Of a stretch of 64,000 nt of DNA, positions 47,174 to 59,857 are shown piece by piece. The notes under the pieces are model-generated. The model was not told the origin of the DNA, did no database searches, and saw only the letters and a program-made list of their open reading frames with translations. Source of the stretch: Streptomyces leeuwenhoekii (GTDB lineage Bacteria; Actinomycetota; Actinomycetes; Streptomycetales; Streptomycetaceae); assembly GCF_001013905.1 (NCBI RefSeq), contig NZ_LN831790.1:7640001-7704000 (forward strand), written 5' to 3'. The position numbers were made by a program, and so were the translations under genes. How positions within the stretch are numbered: position 1 is the first letter of the stretch; each line of letters starts with the position of its first letter.

Positions 47174-47327
47174 CGCGGCACGGTACGACACCCGAGGGAC
47201 GCCGGTCGTCGCCGGGAGACGTGAACGGCAAGGAGTGGATCGGCCGCCGCGCACCGCGGCGGCCACGAGCCGGGCGTCCGGGACGACACACCGGTGCGCG
47301 GGGAGTGGAATCGGGGACACGGCAGAC

Positions 47328-47795
47328 ATGGAAGCAATGGACGGGGCCGCGGCGGCGGCGACCGGCGAGGCGCCGGTGACGACCCCGGTGCGGGGTGCGG
47401 TGGACAGTGCGGCGAGCGCCCGGGCCTACGCCCGGTCCGTGGTCCACGCGGAATGGGGCGCGGCGGGCCGCGAGGTACGGGAGCAGGACGTCATCGACCT
47501 GCAGCTCGTCGTATCGGAACTGGTCACCAACGCGATCCGGCACGGCGGCGGGCTGGCCGGCTTCGAGGCGTGGGCGACCACCGACGGCGTGCGGATCGCC
47601 GTGCACGACCACAGCGAGGTCATCCCGCAAGCCGCGCTCGATGCCACCGCCCCGCTGCCCGTCACCCATCGCGGCAGCGGATACGGCTGGCCGCTCATCG
47701 TCCGCCTGGCGCGGGAGGTCGCCGTCGACCGGCGCCCCGAGGGCGGCAAGACCATCAGTGCGCTCGTGCCGATCCGTCCCGCCGAGTCCGCCTGA
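47328..47795 (+). CDS. RsbW-like ATP-binding anti-sigma factor
   Basis: A 155-residue HATPase_c_2 protein. The N-box is VSELVTNAIRHGGG, the Asp loop is AVHDHSEVIP and the G2 loop is RGSGYGWPLIVRLAREV. It is a third stand-alone anti-sigma kinase in the window. The ATG at 47328 is favoured over one at 47337. No sigma factor or antagonist gene is adjacent; it converges with another HATPase gene. Confidence 0.82.
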   Translation: MEAMDGAAAAATGEAPVTTPVRGAVDSAASARAYARSVVHAEWGAAGREVREQDVIDLQLVVSELVTNAIRHGGGLAGFEAWATTDGVRIAVHDHSEVIPQAALDATAPLPVTHRGSGYGWPLIVRLAREVAVDRRPEGGKTISALVPIRPAESA

Positions 47796-47853
47796 GATCC
47801 GGCACCGTCCGCGCCCCCCGCCGCGACCGGCGCGGGGCGCGCCGCCGCGCGCC

Positions 47854-48288
47854 TCACCAGGGGAGGAAGACGTGGATCTCCTTGCCCCGCTCGTGAGTGA
47901 CGACACTCACCTGATCGCTGAGCGTATGGATCAGATGCCAGCCGATGCCGCCACCGCCGCGGCTGGGGTGGAAGGGGCGGGGCGCCGGCGGCGTCGTGCT
48001 CGTGTCGTGCATCACCACGTGCACGCCGTCGAACGTACGGCGCAGGGTCAGCTCGAAGGGTCCCGGGGCGTACTGGACCGCGTTGGCGGCCAGTTCCGTG
48101 ACGACCAGCAGGATGTCGTCCCAGTGTTCGGGGGCCGACGGGGGTGACACGCGTGACAGGTCGTAGAGGAACTCCTCCGCGACCAGACGTGCGCTTGTCA
48201 CGTTGTGCAACTCGCCGGCGAAACCGGCGGTGCGGTTCGTGATCTCTTCGGAACCCAGTGTCTTGTCCCAACGCGGCTCGGCTGCCAT
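47854..48288 (-). CDS. RsbW-like ATP-binding protein
   Basis: A 144-residue GHKL protein: DDILLVVTELAANAVQYAPG (N-box), HDTSTTPPAPRP (Asp loop) and GGGGIGWHLIHTLSD (G2 loop). A fourth stand-alone RsbW-like kinase. ATG 48288 has GAAGGCG close upstream; an in-frame ATG at 48309 adds seven residues. It converges with the RsbW-like gene at 47328, a tail-to-tail pair. Confidence 0.82.
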   Translation of the reverse strand: MAAEPRWDKTLGSEEITNRTAGFAGELHNVTSARLVAEEFLYDLSRVSPPSAPEHWDDILLVVTELAANAVQYAPGPFELTLRRTFDGVHVVMHDTSTTPPAPRPFHPSRGGGGIGWHLIHTLSDQVSVVTHERGKEIHVFLPW

Positions 48289-48615
48289 CTCGCCTTCCAG
48301 GCCCGGCATCAGCAGGGCTGTCGTCCTTTCCCTTGCGTCCCCCTCGTCTGCTAGTTCCCGTGCCGGCGGAGCCTACGCGCCCGTCGACTCCGGGTGACGG
48401 CCCTGCCACTGACGGCTGCCGGAGGCCGCGGTCCAAGCACGCCCTCGTCCTTTGTACAGCTTCCCGTCGGCATCCGGCCCGGCAGGTGAATTGCCGCGCA
48501 CACGCCGGGAATACGGGCGGATCGCCTGGGCACCCGGACAGCGGAGAGCACATCGGCGCGCCCCGCGAAGAAGGGCGCGCCGCCGTTTCCATTCCCCCGA
48601 CGCAGGGAGATTCTG
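48289..48615. other. Intergenic region ahead of the DUF4190 gene
   Basis: 327 bp divergent region without a credible gene. A 9 bp hairpin (GGCGCGCCC at 48555-48563 with GGGCGCGCC at 48573-48581) lies in the leader of the DUF4190 gene and could act as an attenuator. No sigma-B promoter was found in it. Confidence 0.5.
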
Positions 48616-48903
48616 ATGACGGGTTACGGCAGTTCCCCTGCCGCCTCCGCCGGTTCGCGCACCAACGGTCTGGCCATCGCCAGTCTGATCTGCGGAATCG
48701 TCGGACTGCTCATTTTCAATGTGGTACTCGGCCCGATCGCCATCATCCTGGGTGCCGTCGGCATGCGGCAGGCACCGGCCAAGGGCGGCGCGGGCATGGC
48801 CAAGGCCGGGATCGTGCTCGGCGTCATCGATCTGGTCCTGTTCTTCGTCCTCTGGGCGGTGGCCGCCTCCAACGGCGGTGTCTCCTGGTACGTGGGCGGC
48901 TGA
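48616..48903 (+). CDS. DUF4190 small membrane protein
   Basis: A 95-residue protein with two TM helices (about 17-40 and 63-85). It contains the DUF4190 signature: GLAIASLICGIVGLLIFN, then PIAIILGAVGMRQA, and a Lys-Ala-Gly-Ile-Val-Leu-Gly segment. The DUF4190 family is widespread and its role is unknown. ATG at 48616 after GGGAG. It converges with the acyl-CoA ligase. Confidence 0.88.
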   Translation: MTGYGSSPAASAGSRTNGLAIASLICGIVGLLIFNVVLGPIAIILGAVGMRQAPAKGGAGMAKAGIVLGVIDLVLFFVLWAVAASNGGVSWYVGG

Positions 48904-48923
48904 CGCAGCCGCGGGACGGCGCT

Positions 48924-50831
48924 TCAGCGGAGGAACACATCGTCCGGGTCGTCCCACCGCTCCGGCTCCCTCGGCCCGGCCGGCGATCGCCGGCCGGGCC
49001 GAGTCGCGTACATCGCCTCGATCTCCGAGGCGTAGGTACGCACGATCTCGTCCCGGCGCAGCTTCATCGACGGGGTGAGGAGTCCGCCCGCCACGTCGAA
49101 CGGCTCCGCCAGCACCCGGAAGACCCGGATCGACTCCGAACGCGACACCGCGCTGTTGGCGGCGGCCACGGCGCGCGCGATCTCCTCCCGCAGGGCGTTC
49201 TCCTCCCGGGCCTCCCGCAGCGGTGCCTCGCCCTGCAGCGCCAGCCCCGCCCGCCAGTGCGCCAGGAACTCCGGATCCAGGGTGATCAGCGCTCCGACAC
49301 AGGGCCGGTTGTCGCCCACGACGACCGCCTGGTGGACGAGCGGATGCAGCCGCAGCCGCTGCTCCAGGGCGGCGGGCGCCACGCTCTTGCCGCCGCTGGT
49401 GATGATGACGTCCTTCTTGCGGCCGGTGATCGTCAGGTAGCCCTCCTCGTCCAGGTGTCCGAGGTCGCCGGTGGCCAGCCAGCCGTCGCGCAGCGCCGCC
49501 CCGGTGGCGGACGCGTCGCCGGCGTACCCCCGGAACACGGACGGCCCGCGCACCAGGATCTCCCCGTCGGCGGCCACCCGGATCCGGGTGCCGGGCAGGG
49601 CCTGCCCGACGGTCCCGGTCTTCTCCCGGCCCAGCGGCTGCATCGTCACCCCGCCCCCGGTCTCCGTCAGCCCGTACCCGTCGTGGACGTAGACGCCGAT
49701 GCCCTCGAAGAACCGGGACAGCTCAGGGCTCAGCGGCGAACCGCCGGACACCGCCCGGCGCACCCGGCCGCCCAGGGCCTGCCGCAGCCGGCGGTACACC
49801 GTCCGCTCGTACAGGGCGTGCTGGAGCCGCAGGTCGAGACCGGGCCCGGGGCCCCGGCCCAGCCGCTGCCGCTCCGACGCAGCGGCGAAATCCCGCGCCG
49901 TCTCGGCCGCCCGCGCGAACAGCGCCCCGCGGCCCGTCCGCTGGGCGGTGCGCAGCAGCCCCTTGTAGAGGTTCTCGAACACCGACGGGACGGCGTAGAA
50001 GTACGTCGGGCGGAAGGAGCGCAGCGCCGCCGTCAGGGCCTGTGCCCCCAGGTCCGGCTCGTGCCCCAGGAGCAGGCCGCCGCGCACGCACAGGCCCTGG
50101 ACCATCAGCCCGTACACATGGGAGAACGGCAGGAAGGCGAGCACGGCTCCCTGCTCTCCCGGCGGCGCGGCCGTGTGCCCCCAGCCGGCGAGCAGCGTGT
50201 CGCAGACGGAGGCCAGGTTCCGGTGGCTGAGGAGACAGCCCATGGCCCGGCCGGTGGTGCCGGAGGTGTAGGCGACCACCGCCGTGGAGTCCGGCGGCAC
50301 GATCCGGCGCAACGAGTCCACCGCGGCCGTCGGCAGGCAGGCGCCCCGGGCCGTGAGGTCGGCCAGCGCGCCCGCGTCCAGTTGCCACACGTGGCGCAGC
50401 AGCGGCAGCGACACGCACACCGAGCCCACGGTCATCAGGCCCTGCTCGTCCTCGACCGCCGCGGCCACGCAGCCGGCGTCGCGCAGGATCCACGCCACCT
50501 GCTCCCGGGAGGAGGACGGATAGACGGGGACCACCTCGGCGCCCACCGCCCACAGGGCGTGACTGAGGATCGTCCACTCGTAGCGGGTGCGCGCCATCAG
50601 TGCGACGCGGTCGGCCGGGGCGATCCCGGAGGCGATCAGCCCCTTGGCCACGCCGACCACTTCGTCGCGGAAGGCGGCGGCCGTCACCTCTTCCCAGACG
50701 TCCGGCGCCGTGCCGGTGCGGCGGGCCAGCATCGGCAGGTCCGGGGTGCGGGCCGCCCGCTCGAAGACGCTGTCGGCCAGCCCGCCGGTCGGAAGCGGGG
50801 CGGCCGGCAGGGCGGGAGCGACGTCGCGCAT
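48924..50831 (-). CDS. AMP-forming fatty acyl-CoA ligase
   Basis: A 635-residue ANL-family adenylating enzyme. The P-loop-like motif VVAYTSGTTGRAMGC (A3), then YGLTETGGG (A5), RDGWLATGDLGHLDEEGYLTITGRKKDVI (A7/A8) and the catalytic Lys near the C-terminus (PSMKLRRDEIV) are all present. It activates long-chain fatty acids to acyl-AMP and then CoA thioesters. The ATG at 50831 has CAGGAGCAG upstream; an earlier in-frame start is less likely. The DUF6480 gene starts divergently. Confidence 0.92.
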   Translation of the reverse strand: MRDVAPALPAAPLPTGGLADSVFERAARTPDLPMLARRTGTAPDVWEEVTAAAFRDEVVGVAKGLIASGIAPADRVALMARTRYEWTILSHALWAVGAEVVPVYPSSSREQVAWILRDAGCVAAAVEDEQGLMTVGSVCVSLPLLRHVWQLDAGALADLTARGACLPTAAVDSLRRIVPPDSTAVVAYTSGTTGRAMGCLLSHRNLASVCDTLLAGWGHTAAPPGEQGAVLAFLPFSHVYGLMVQGLCVRGGLLLGHEPDLGAQALTAALRSFRPTYFYAVPSVFENLYKGLLRTAQRTGRGALFARAAETARDFAAASERQRLGRGPGPGLDLRLQHALYERTVYRRLRQALGGRVRRAVSGGSPLSPELSRFFEGIGVYVHDGYGLTETGGGVTMQPLGREKTGTVGQALPGTRIRVAADGEILVRGPSVFRGYAGDASATGAALRDGWLATGDLGHLDEEGYLTITGRKKDVIITSGGKSVAPAALEQRLRLHPLVHQAVVVGDNRPCVGALITLDPEFLAHWRAGLALQGEAPLREAREENALREEIARAVAAANSAVSRSESIRVFRVLAEPFDVAGGLLTPSMKLRRDEIVRTYASEIEAMYATRPGRRSPAGPREPERWDDPDDVFLR

Positions 50832-50982
50832 GCACTGCTCCTGACATGTACGGGCTGTGACTGCGCCGACGACCACCGTCATCGACGGTGCCGAATCTAA
50901 CCCAGGCGGGCGCGGCGGATCTCCGGGACGGCGGAAGTGCTCCCCGCTGGTGATCCTGTCCGGATCGGGGGACCCGGACGGT

Positions 50983-51216
50983 ATGAGTTACACGAATCCC
51001 GATCCCGAGCCCGAGCGCACGACCGGTCTGGAACCGGGAGGCGGCGTGCCGCCCGGTGAGACCCCGCCAGCCGAGAGCAGCATGCCCGAGGCGGGCCCGC
51101 GCGAGGTGCACAACCCGCCCAAGGGGTGGGCGAAGGCACCGCTGGCCCTGATCCTCGGCCTGGTGGTCCTGGTCGCGGCCTTCTTCCTGGCGTACGCCCT
51201 GATCCTGATCTTCTGA
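50983..51216 (+). CDS. DUF6480 small membrane protein
   Basis: A 77-residue protein. The N-terminus is Pro/Gly/Glu-rich (NPDPEPERTTGLEPGGGVPP, a family hallmark), followed by one hydrophobic TM helix at the C-terminus (ALILGLVVLVAAFFLAYALI). The family is of unknown function. ATG at 50983. It converges on the ybdK-like gene. Confidence 0.8.
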   Translation: MSYTNPDPEPERTTGLEPGGGVPPGETPPAESSMPEAGPREVHNPPKGWAKAPLALILGLVVLVAAFFLAYALILIF

Positions 51217-51246
51217 GCCGGGCCGGATCCTCCGAACCGGCCCGGC
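51217..51246. terminator. Hairpin between DUF6480 and the YbdK gene
   Basis: GCCGGGCCGG (51217-51226) and CCGGCCCGGC (51237-51246) are perfect inverted complements with a 10 base loop. Confidence 0.75.
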
Positions 51247-51255
51247 GGCGGGACG

Positions 51256-52345
51256 TCAGCCCTGGGTGCGGCGCACGCACTCGGTCACGACGTCCCGCAG
51301 GCTCCCCGTGCGCTCCAGCACCTCCCGCTGGACACGGGCGCCGTTGCCGTTCCGCAGCAGCTCGGCCACGGACTCGTGGGCCCGGTCGTAGTCGCCGGTC
51401 GCCTCCAGTGCCTTGCCGACATGCTCCAGAAGAGCCCGTACGACCGTCTCGGCGGGCATCCGCCGCATGGTCGCCGGATGGAGCAGTTCCTCCGTCAGCC
51501 CGGCGCGGGCGGCCCGCCAGGCCGCGAGCCGCAGCAGGCTCACGCTGGGATCGGCGGGCTCCCCCCCCCTCCCGCCACTCCCGGGCCGCCGTCTCCACCA
51601 GGGCCCGAGCCAGCGTGGCTATGAGGGCGGCGGTGTCCGAGTGCAGGCAGACGTCCGCGACCCGGAACTCCACGGTCGGGTAGCGCTGGGAGAGCCGGAC
51701 GTCGAAGTAGATCATCGCCTCGTCGAGAATGGTGCCGGTGGCGACCATGTCCGCGACCCGCCGATGATAGCGCTCCGCCGACCCGAAGAGCTCGGTCGGG
51801 CCGGCCGACGGCCAGCGCTGCCAGACCCTGCTGCGGTAGCTGCTGTACCGGCTGTCCTTGCCCTGCCAGAAGGGGGAGTTCGTGCTCAGCGCGGCCAGCA
51901 CCGGCAGCCAGGGCCGCACCCGGTCGATGACGGCCACGCCCTCCTCGTCGGACTCCACCGACACATGCACATGGCAGCCCAGGACGAGCTGCTCGTGGAC
52001 CACGACCCCGTACTGGTCGGCCATCCACTGGTAACGGCGGCCCATCCCGACGGCCGGGGTGACCGGCAGCGGCGAGGTGGCGAGCGCGGCGACGGCGCAG
52101 CCGATCTCCCCGGCGTGCCGCGCGGCCTCCTCACGGCAGCGGACGATCTCGGCGTGCAGACGCTTCATGTCCGACTGCGGATGCGTGGCGAACTCCAGCA
52201 TCTGGTCGTGGAGTTCCTTCTCGAAGACGTCTTCCTCGGCCGGGTCCTGCGCGGCCCGGGCCAGTACGGCGGCGGACATCGCCCGCGGTTCGCCGGTCTC
52301 CGGATCGACCAGGAGGAGTTCCTCCTCCACTCCGACGGTGCGCAA
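51256..52345 (-). pseudogene. Carboxylate-amine ligase (YbdK/GCS2-like), frameshifted in a G9 run
   Basis: A YbdK-type glutamate-cysteine ligase-like gene of about 362 codons. The start is a TTG at 52345 (LRTVGVEEELLLVDPETGEP), and GCHVHVSVESDEEG and MIYFDVRLSQRYPTVEFR are intact. At 51561-51569 nine consecutive C on the plus strand (nine G in coding sense) shift the frame. The first frame then continues in Arg/Ala-rich non-homologous sequence, while the true C-terminus (SLLRLAAWRAARAGLTEELL ... VTECVRRTQG) reads in the next frame to 51256. With eight G the reading is continuous. It may be a sequencing error, a real mutation, or phase variation. The lone TTG start is a family-based choice. 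Confidence 0.88.
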
Positions 52346-52407
52346 CGTGAGGCCGCCTTTCTGTGATGCCCTGCTTGCGGCGACGACGAGGGTGCTCGCC
52401 GGTCGTA

Positions 52408-52437
52408 CGACCCCGCCTGCCCCGTGGGGGCGGGTCG
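52408..52437 (-). terminator. Imperfect hairpin after glgB
   Basis: Near-complementary GC arms (GACCCCGCC.. with ..GGGCGGGTC) in the 116 bp gap between the glgB stop and the YbdK gene start, read on the minus strand. It could end the glgE-treS-mak-glgB transcript. Pairing contains a bulge, so confidence is modest. Confidence 0.45.
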
Positions 52438-52461
52438 GACACCTCGTCGCGCCGCCGGGGA

Positions 52462-54684
52462 TCACAGAAGGCAGGGCACCATCCACACCGTGGCCAGAGG
52501 TGGCAGCGTGAGCCGCAGGACACCCTCCTCCGGCTCGAGCGGTCCCGGGTTGATCACCTCGCCCCCGCCGTAGCGGGCGGCGTCGGTGTTGAGGACCTCG
52601 TGCCAGGCGACGACGTCGTCGCCGACGGCGAGCCGGTAGTCGTGGCGGACGACGGGGGAGAAGTTGGACACCGCCAGCAGCGGCGCGCCCCCGGCGTCGA
52701 AGCGCAGGAACGCGAAGACGTTGTCCTCGGCGGCGTCCACCGCGACCCAGCGGAAGCCGCCGGGATCGGTGTCGCGCTGCCACAGCGCGGGGGTGGTGCG
52801 GTAGCGGGCGTTCAGATCGCGCACCAGGTCCTGGACCCCGCGGTGGTCGCCCGCCGAGTGGTAGCCCTCGTCCAGCAGCCACCACTCCGGGCCGTGCTTC
52901 TCCGACCACTCGGCCCCCTGGGCGAACTCCTGGCCCATGAAGAGGAGCTGCTTGCCGGGGTGGGCCCACATGAAGCCGAGGTAGGCGCGGACGTTGGCGC
53001 GCCGCTGCCACCAGTCGCCCGGCATCTTGGAGACCAGTGCCTGCTTGCCGTGCACCACCTCGTCGTGGGAGATGGGCAGGACGTAGTTCTCGCTGTAGGC
53101 GTACACCATCGAGAAGGTCATCTCGTGGTGGTGGTACTTGCGGTGCACCGGCTCGTGGGAGACGTACTCCAGCGAGTCGTGCATCCAGCCCATGTTCCAC
53201 TTGAAACCGAAGCCGAGGCCGCCGGTGTCGGTGGGCCGGGTCACCCCGCCCCACGCGGTGGACTCCTCGGCGATGGTCACCACGCCGGGGCACCGCCGGT
53301 AGACGGTGGCGTTCATCTCCTGCAGGAACGCCATCGCCGCGAGGTCCTCCCGGCCGCCGTACACGTTGGGCTCCCACTGGCCGGAGTCCCGCGAGTAGTC
53401 CAGGTAGAGCATCGAGGCGACCGCGTCGACCCGCAGACCGTCGATGTGGAACTCCTCGCACCAGTACACCGCGTTCGCCACGAGGAAGTTGCGCACCTCC
53501 GTGCGGGCGAAGTCGAACGTGTACGTCCCCCAGTCCGGGTGCTCCGCGCGCCGGGAGTCCCCGGGCTCGTACAGCGGGTCCCCGTCGAACCGGGCCAGCG
53601 CCCAGTCGTCCTTCGGGAAGTGCGCCGGCACCCAGTCCATGATCACGCCGATGCCGGCCCGGTGGAGGGAGTCGACCAGGTACTTGAAGTCGTCCGGCGA
53701 GCCGAGCCGGGCGGTGGGCGCGTAGTACGACGTCACCTGGTAGCCCCAGGACGGGCCGTAGGGGTGCTCGGCGACCGGCATCAGCTCGACGTGGGTGAAA
53801 CCGAGGTCCTTGACGTACGCGGGCAGCTCCTCGGCGAGCTGCCGGTAGGACAGTCCCGGCCGCCAGGAGGGCAGGTGGACCTCGTACACCGAGAACGGGG
53901 CCCGGTGCAGGGGGGTGTCGCCCCGGTGCCGCATCCACTCCTGGTCGCCCCACTGGTAGGCCGACGCCGTCACCACCGACGCGGTGTTCGGCGGCTCCTC
54001 GGCCAGGCGCGCCATCGGGTCGGCCTTGAGGAATCGGTGCCCGTACTGGGAGGTGATCTCGAACTTGTACCGGGCGCCCTCGCCGATGCCGGGCAGGAAC
54101 AGCTCCCACACGCCGGACGCCCCGAGGGACCGCATCGGGAAGGCGGTCCCGTCCCAGTAGGTGAAGTCCCCGGCGACCCGCACCCCGCGCGCGTTCGGCG
54201 CCCACACCGTGAAGCGGGTGCCGGCCACGCCCTGGTGGCTCATCGGCTCGGCGCCGAGCGCCTTCCACAGTTGCTCGTGCCGCCCTTCGCGGATCAGGTG
54301 CAGGTCGAACTCGCCGAGGGCGGGCAGGAACCGGTACGGGTCGTGCACCTTGTACTCGGCGTCCTCGTACGCCACCACCAGGGTGTACTCGGGGACCGAC
54401 GTCAGCGGCAGGACACCGGAGAACAGCCCGTCCCCCTCCGGGACGAGCGGATGCCGCTCGCCGCCGACGGCCACGCTCACCGCCCGGGCGGAGGGGCGCA
54501 GCGCCCGGAAGGCGATCCCGCCGGGCACCGGATGGGCACCGAGCAGGGCATGCGGATCGTGGTGGGCGCCCGCCAGCAGGCGCCCCCGGTCGGACGGGTC
54601 CAGGGCGGGGGCGGCCCCGGCCGGCCCGGAGGCCGCGGGGACGGGACCGGACGGCTCGGGGAGCGAGGTGTCGCGCAGGGCCAC
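52462..54684 (-). CDS. glgB: 1,4-alpha-glucan branching enzyme GlgB
   Basis: A 740-residue GH13 branching enzyme. An N-terminal CBM48 ([20 protein letters not shown]) is followed by the catalytic barrel with nucleophile Asp in [16 protein letters not shown], Glu in VVTIAEEST and Asp in [10 protein letters not shown]. The [14 protein letters not shown] motif is typical. It introduces alpha-1,6 branches into the GlgE-made glucan. The GTG at 54684 is 4 bp after the mak stop. Last gene of the pathway operon; in S. coelicolor this is the second glgB locus (recalled). Confidence 0.95.
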   Translation of the reverse strand: MALRDTSLPEPSGPVPAASGPAGAAPALDPSDRGRLLAGAHHDPHALLGAHPVPGGIAFRALRPSARAVSVAVGGERHPLVPEGDGLFSGVLPLTSVPEYTLVVAYEDAEYKVHDPYRFLPALGEFDLHLIREGRHEQLWKALGAEPMSHQGVAGTRFTVWAPNARGVRVAGDFTYWDGTAFPMRSLGASGVWELFLPGIGEGARYKFEITSQYGHRFLKADPMARLAEEPPNTASVVTASAYQWGDQEWMRHRGDTPLHRAPFSVYEVHLPSWRPGLSYRQLAEELPAYVKDLGFTHVELMPVAEHPYGPSWGYQVTSYYAPTARLGSPDDFKYLVDSLHRAGIGVIMDWVPAHFPKDDWALARFDGDPLYEPGDSRRAEHPDWGTYTFDFARTEVRNFLVANAVYWCEEFHIDGLRVDAVASMLYLDYSRDSGQWEPNVYGGREDLAAMAFLQEMNATVYRRCPGVVTIAEESTAWGGVTRPTDTGGLGFGFKWNMGWMHDSLEYVSHEPVHRKYHHHEMTFSMVYAYSENYVLPISHDEVVHGKQALVSKMPGDWWQRRANVRAYLGFMWAHPGKQLLFMGQEFAQGAEWSEKHGPEWWLLDEGYHSAGDHRGVQDLVRDLNARYRTTPALWQRDTDPGGFRWVAVDAAEDNVFAFLRFDAGGAPLLAVSNFSPVVRHDYRLAVGDDVVAWHEVLNTDAARYGGGEVINPGPLEPEEGVLRLTLPPLATVWMVPCLL

Positions 54685-54688
54685 GGTG

Positions 54689-56050
54689 TCAGTCTCCTCT
54701 CACGGCGAGTCGTTCGATCGCCGCCATGGGAACGGGAAGCCAGTCGGGGCGGTGCCGCGCCTCGTACAGCACCTCGTACACGGCCCGGTCCGTCTCGTAG
54801 GCGCGCAGCAGGCCGTGCTTCTTGCGCGGGTCCCACCCGGCGTGGGCGGCGTAGCCCGCGCAGTACGCCTCGCGGCAGCGGCGGGCCCATTCCGGACGCC
54901 ACGGGCGGCGCTGGCGGGCGGCGTAGTCGAAGGAGCGCAGCATGCCGGCGACGTCCCGCACGGGGGAGTGGGCGCTGCGCCGCTCCGCCAGCGGGCGGGA
55001 CGGCTCGCCCTCGAAGTCGATGACGAACCACTCGCGGCCGGCCCGCAGCACCTGGCCCAGGTGCAGGTCGCCGTGGATGCGCTGGGCGGGGGGCCCGACG
55101 TCGCAGGTGGCGAGCGCGGCGAAGGCGGCCCGCAGCCGGGGCACGAACGGCTGGAGCGCCGGCACGCAGTGCGCGGCGGCGGTCAGCCGCTCGGTCATCG
55201 CCGCAGCCGTGCGCCCGTTCTCACCGGGGGCGCCGTTGGGGAAGGCGGAGGCCAGCGCCAGGTGCACCTCCGCCGTCGCCCGGCCCAGTTCATAGGCTTG
55301 CGCGGTGAAGACGTCCCCCGAGGCCAGCGCGTTCAGCGCCAGCGTCCAGCCGTCGGCCGCGCCCGGCAGGAACGGCTGGAGCACACCGAGGGTCGCCTCG
55401 TAGGGGTGGGTGGTACGAAACCACGCCACGGGGGCGGGGACCCGGCCGCAGCCCTGCCGGGCCAGCGCGCCCGGCACCTCCAGATCCGGGTTGACGCCGG
55501 GCTGGATGCGCCGGAAGAGCTTGAGGATGAACTCGTCGCCGTACACGAGCGAGGAGTTGGACTGCTCGGCGTCCAGCAGCCGCGGCACCAGCCCGCCCGG
55601 CACCGGCCGGGACGGGTCGCACTCGAAGCGCAGCGGACCGGCCTTGCCGGGGTGCCGCAGCCGCTCCAGGAGCAACTGCGCCGTCCGCGGGTCGTGGAGC
55701 GCGTCGTAGACCGTGCGCCCGGCCAGCGGTCCCTCCTGCACCTGGCCGATCAGCGCCCGGCCCAGCCGGGGTGCCGGATGCTCGCGCACCCCGAGCAGCA
55801 GTTGGTAGCAGTCGCCGGCCGGGGGAGCGCCGCCGGGCGCGGGCACGGTGCCGTGGCCCGCGTGGACCAGCAGGTGCAGACAGCCCGGGAACAGCTCGGT
55901 CATCGACAGCAGGCCGAGGTCGGTGACGGGCCGGTCCTTGCCCGCGAACCAGCGCTGCCGCGGCAGCCACTCGCGCAGCAGCTCGCCGAGCGACGCCATG
56001 GGCTCGGCGAGGCGTGTACGTCGCGGGCGCAGGGATGCGGTCTTCGGCAT
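54689..56050 (-). CDS. mak: Maltokinase (Mak/Pep2)
   Basis: A 453-residue maltose-1-phosphate synthase of the aminoglycoside-phosphotransferase fold: N-terminal cap [20 protein letters not shown], catalytic loop [15 protein letters not shown], and metal-binding [16 protein letters not shown]. It phosphorylates maltose with ATP to give maltose 1-phosphate for GlgE. In operon context it follows treS and precedes glgB (4 bp gap). Length matches Mak. In many Streptomyces it is named pep2. Confidence 0.93.
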   Translation of the reverse strand: MPKTASLRPRRTRLAEPMASLGELLREWLPRQRWFAGKDRPVTDLGLLSMTELFPGCLHLLVHAGHGTVPAPGGAPPAGDCYQLLLGVREHPAPRLGRALIGQVQEGPLAGRTVYDALHDPRTAQLLLERLRHPGKAGPLRFECDPSRPVPGGLVPRLLDAEQSNSSLVYGDEFILKLFRRIQPGVNPDLEVPGALARQGCGRVPAPVAWFRTTHPYEATLGVLQPFLPGAADGWTLALNALASGDVFTAQAYELGRATAEVHLALASAFPNGAPGENGRTAAAMTERLTAAAHCVPALQPFVPRLRAAFAALATCDVGPPAQRIHGDLHLGQVLRAGREWFVIDFEGEPSRPLAERRSAHSPVRDVAGMLRSFDYAARQRRPWRPEWARRCREAYCAGYAAHAGWDPRKKHGLLRAYETDRAVYEVLYEARHRPDWLPVPMAAIERLAVRGD

Positions 56051-56081
56051 GGTGACGCGTCCTTTCCTCGGCCTGTGCCGG

Positions 56082-57796
<1,715 letters not shown>

Positions 57797-57800
<4 letters not shown>

Positions 57801-59803
57801 GACGGTCCTGTCCCTCCCTGCCGCGAAGCGGCGGACGGCCCCTGGACGTGGAGGACGTGCGCCGGAGCCCGCCCGGGATCCAGCCGCACGTAGTTGGTCC
57901 TGCTCCAGTGGTAGGTCTCACCCGTGAGTTCGTCGTGCACCGGCGTCGAGTCGTGCCGGTCGAGGCCGAGGTGCGGCATGTCCAGTGAGATCGTGGCCTC
58001 CTGGGTGTGGTGGGGGTCGAGATTGACGACCACCAGCACGACATCGGAGCCCGTGCGCTTGCTGTAGGCGATGACCGCGTCGTTGTCGGCGTGATGGAAG
58101 CGGAGGTTGCGCAGCCGGCGCAGGGCGGGGTGGGCGCGCCGGATGGTGTTGAGGCGGGTGATGAGGGGGGTGATGGTGCGTCCCTCGCGTTCGGCGGTTT
58201 TCCAGTCGCGGGGTTTGAGCTGGTACTTCTCCGAGTCGAGGTATTCCTCGCCGCCCTCGCGCAGGGGGGTGTTCTCGCACAGTTCGTAGCCGCTGTAGAT
58301 GCCCCAGGTGGGGGAGAGGGTGGCGGCGAGGACGGCGCGGGTCTCGAAGGCGGGGCGGCCGCCGTGCTGGAGGTAGGCGTGCAGGATGTCGGGGGTGTTG
58401 GCGAAGAAGTTGGGCCGCATCCAGGCGGCGGCCTCGCCGGTCAGTTCGGTGAGGTAGTCGGTGAGTTCCTGTTTGGTGTTGCGCCAGGTGAAGTAGGTGT
58501 AGGACTGCTGGAAGCCGATCTGGGCGAGGGTGTGCATCATGGCGGGGCGGGTGAAGGCCTCGGCCAGGAAGATCACGTCGGGGTCGGTGCGGTTGATGCC
58601 GGCGATGACGCGTTCCCAGAAGACGACCGGTTTGGTGTGGGGGTTGTCCACGCGGAAGATGCGCACGCCGTGGGCCATCCAGTGGCGCAGGACGCGCATG
58701 GTCTCGGCGACGAGGCCGTCCATGTCGGCGTCGAAGGCGATGGGGTAGATGTCCTGGTACTTCTTGGGCGGGTTCTCGGCGTAGGCGATGGTGCCGTCGG
58801 GCCGGTGGTGGAACCACTCGGGGTGTTTGTCCACCCAGGGGTGGTCGGGGGAGCACTGGAGGGCGAAGTCGAGGGCGATCTCCAGGCCGAGTTCGCGGGC
58901 GCGGGCGACGAAGTGGTCGAAGTCGTCGAGGGTGCCCAGGAGGGGGTGGACGGCGTCGTGGCCGCCTTCGGGGGAGCCGATGGCCCAGGGGACGCCGACG
59001 TCGTCGGGGGTGGCGGACAGGGAGTTGTTGCGGCCTTTGCGGTGGGTGGTGCCGATGGGGTGGATCGGGGGGAGGTAGACGACGTCGAAGCCCATGGCGG
59101 CGATCGCCGGCAGGCGGCGGGCGGCGGTGCGGAAGGTGCCGTGGGGCTGGTCGGGGGTTCCCTCGGAGCGGGGGAAGAACTCGTACCAGGCGCCGTACAG
59201 GGCGCGTTCGCGCTCCACGAGCAGGGGCATCGGGTCGCTGGAGGTGACCAGTTCCCGCAGCGGGTGGCGGGCCAGGACCGCGTCGACCTCCGGCGTCAGC
59301 GCCGCCGCCAGCCGGGACGCCGCCGGACGGGAGTCGTCCCGCAGCGCCGCCGCCGCGGCCCGCACCACGGCACGTCCCTCACCGTCCGGCACGCCCGCGG
59401 CGGCCCGCTCGTACAGCTCGGCGCCCTCCTCCAGGACGAGACCGGTGTCGATCCCGGCCGGGATCTTGACCCGCGCGTGGTGGCGCCAGGTGGCGACCGG
59501 GTCGCCCCACGCCTCCACCCGGAAGGTCCAGTGGCCTTCGGCAGCCGGGGTGACCTCCGCCCCCCACCGGTCGGTGCCCGGCGCCAGTTCGCGCATGGGC
59601 GTCCACGGGCCGGGGCGGCCCTGCGGGTCCTCCAGCACCACGTTGGCGGCCACCGCGTCGTGCCCCTCGCGGAACACGGTGGCGGTGACCTCGAACGTCT
59701 CTCCCGCCACCGCCTTCGCCGGGCGCCTGCCGTGCTCCACGACCGGCCGGACGTCCCGCACCGGGATGCGGCCCGTTTCCCTAGCCGTATTCGTCGGTCT
59801 CAT
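57797..59803 (-). CDS. glgE: Maltosyltransferase GlgE
   Basis: A 668-residue GH13_3 enzyme transferring maltosyl units from maltose 1-phosphate to alpha-1,4-glucan. The N-terminal domain (residues about 20-200) is followed by the barrel with [20 protein letters not shown], nucleophile Asp in [18 protein letters not shown], and acid/base Glu in [16 protein letters not shown]. The ATG at 59803 has GGAGGTGAG upstream. The gene is preceded by the DUF5133 gene by 54 bp on the same strand and is probably in one transcription unit with it. Confidence 0.95.
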
Positions 59804-59857
59804 CGGTTCTCACCTCCGCCGTGCTCGCGGCCGGGCTCTTCGCGCCGGGCCAGATGG

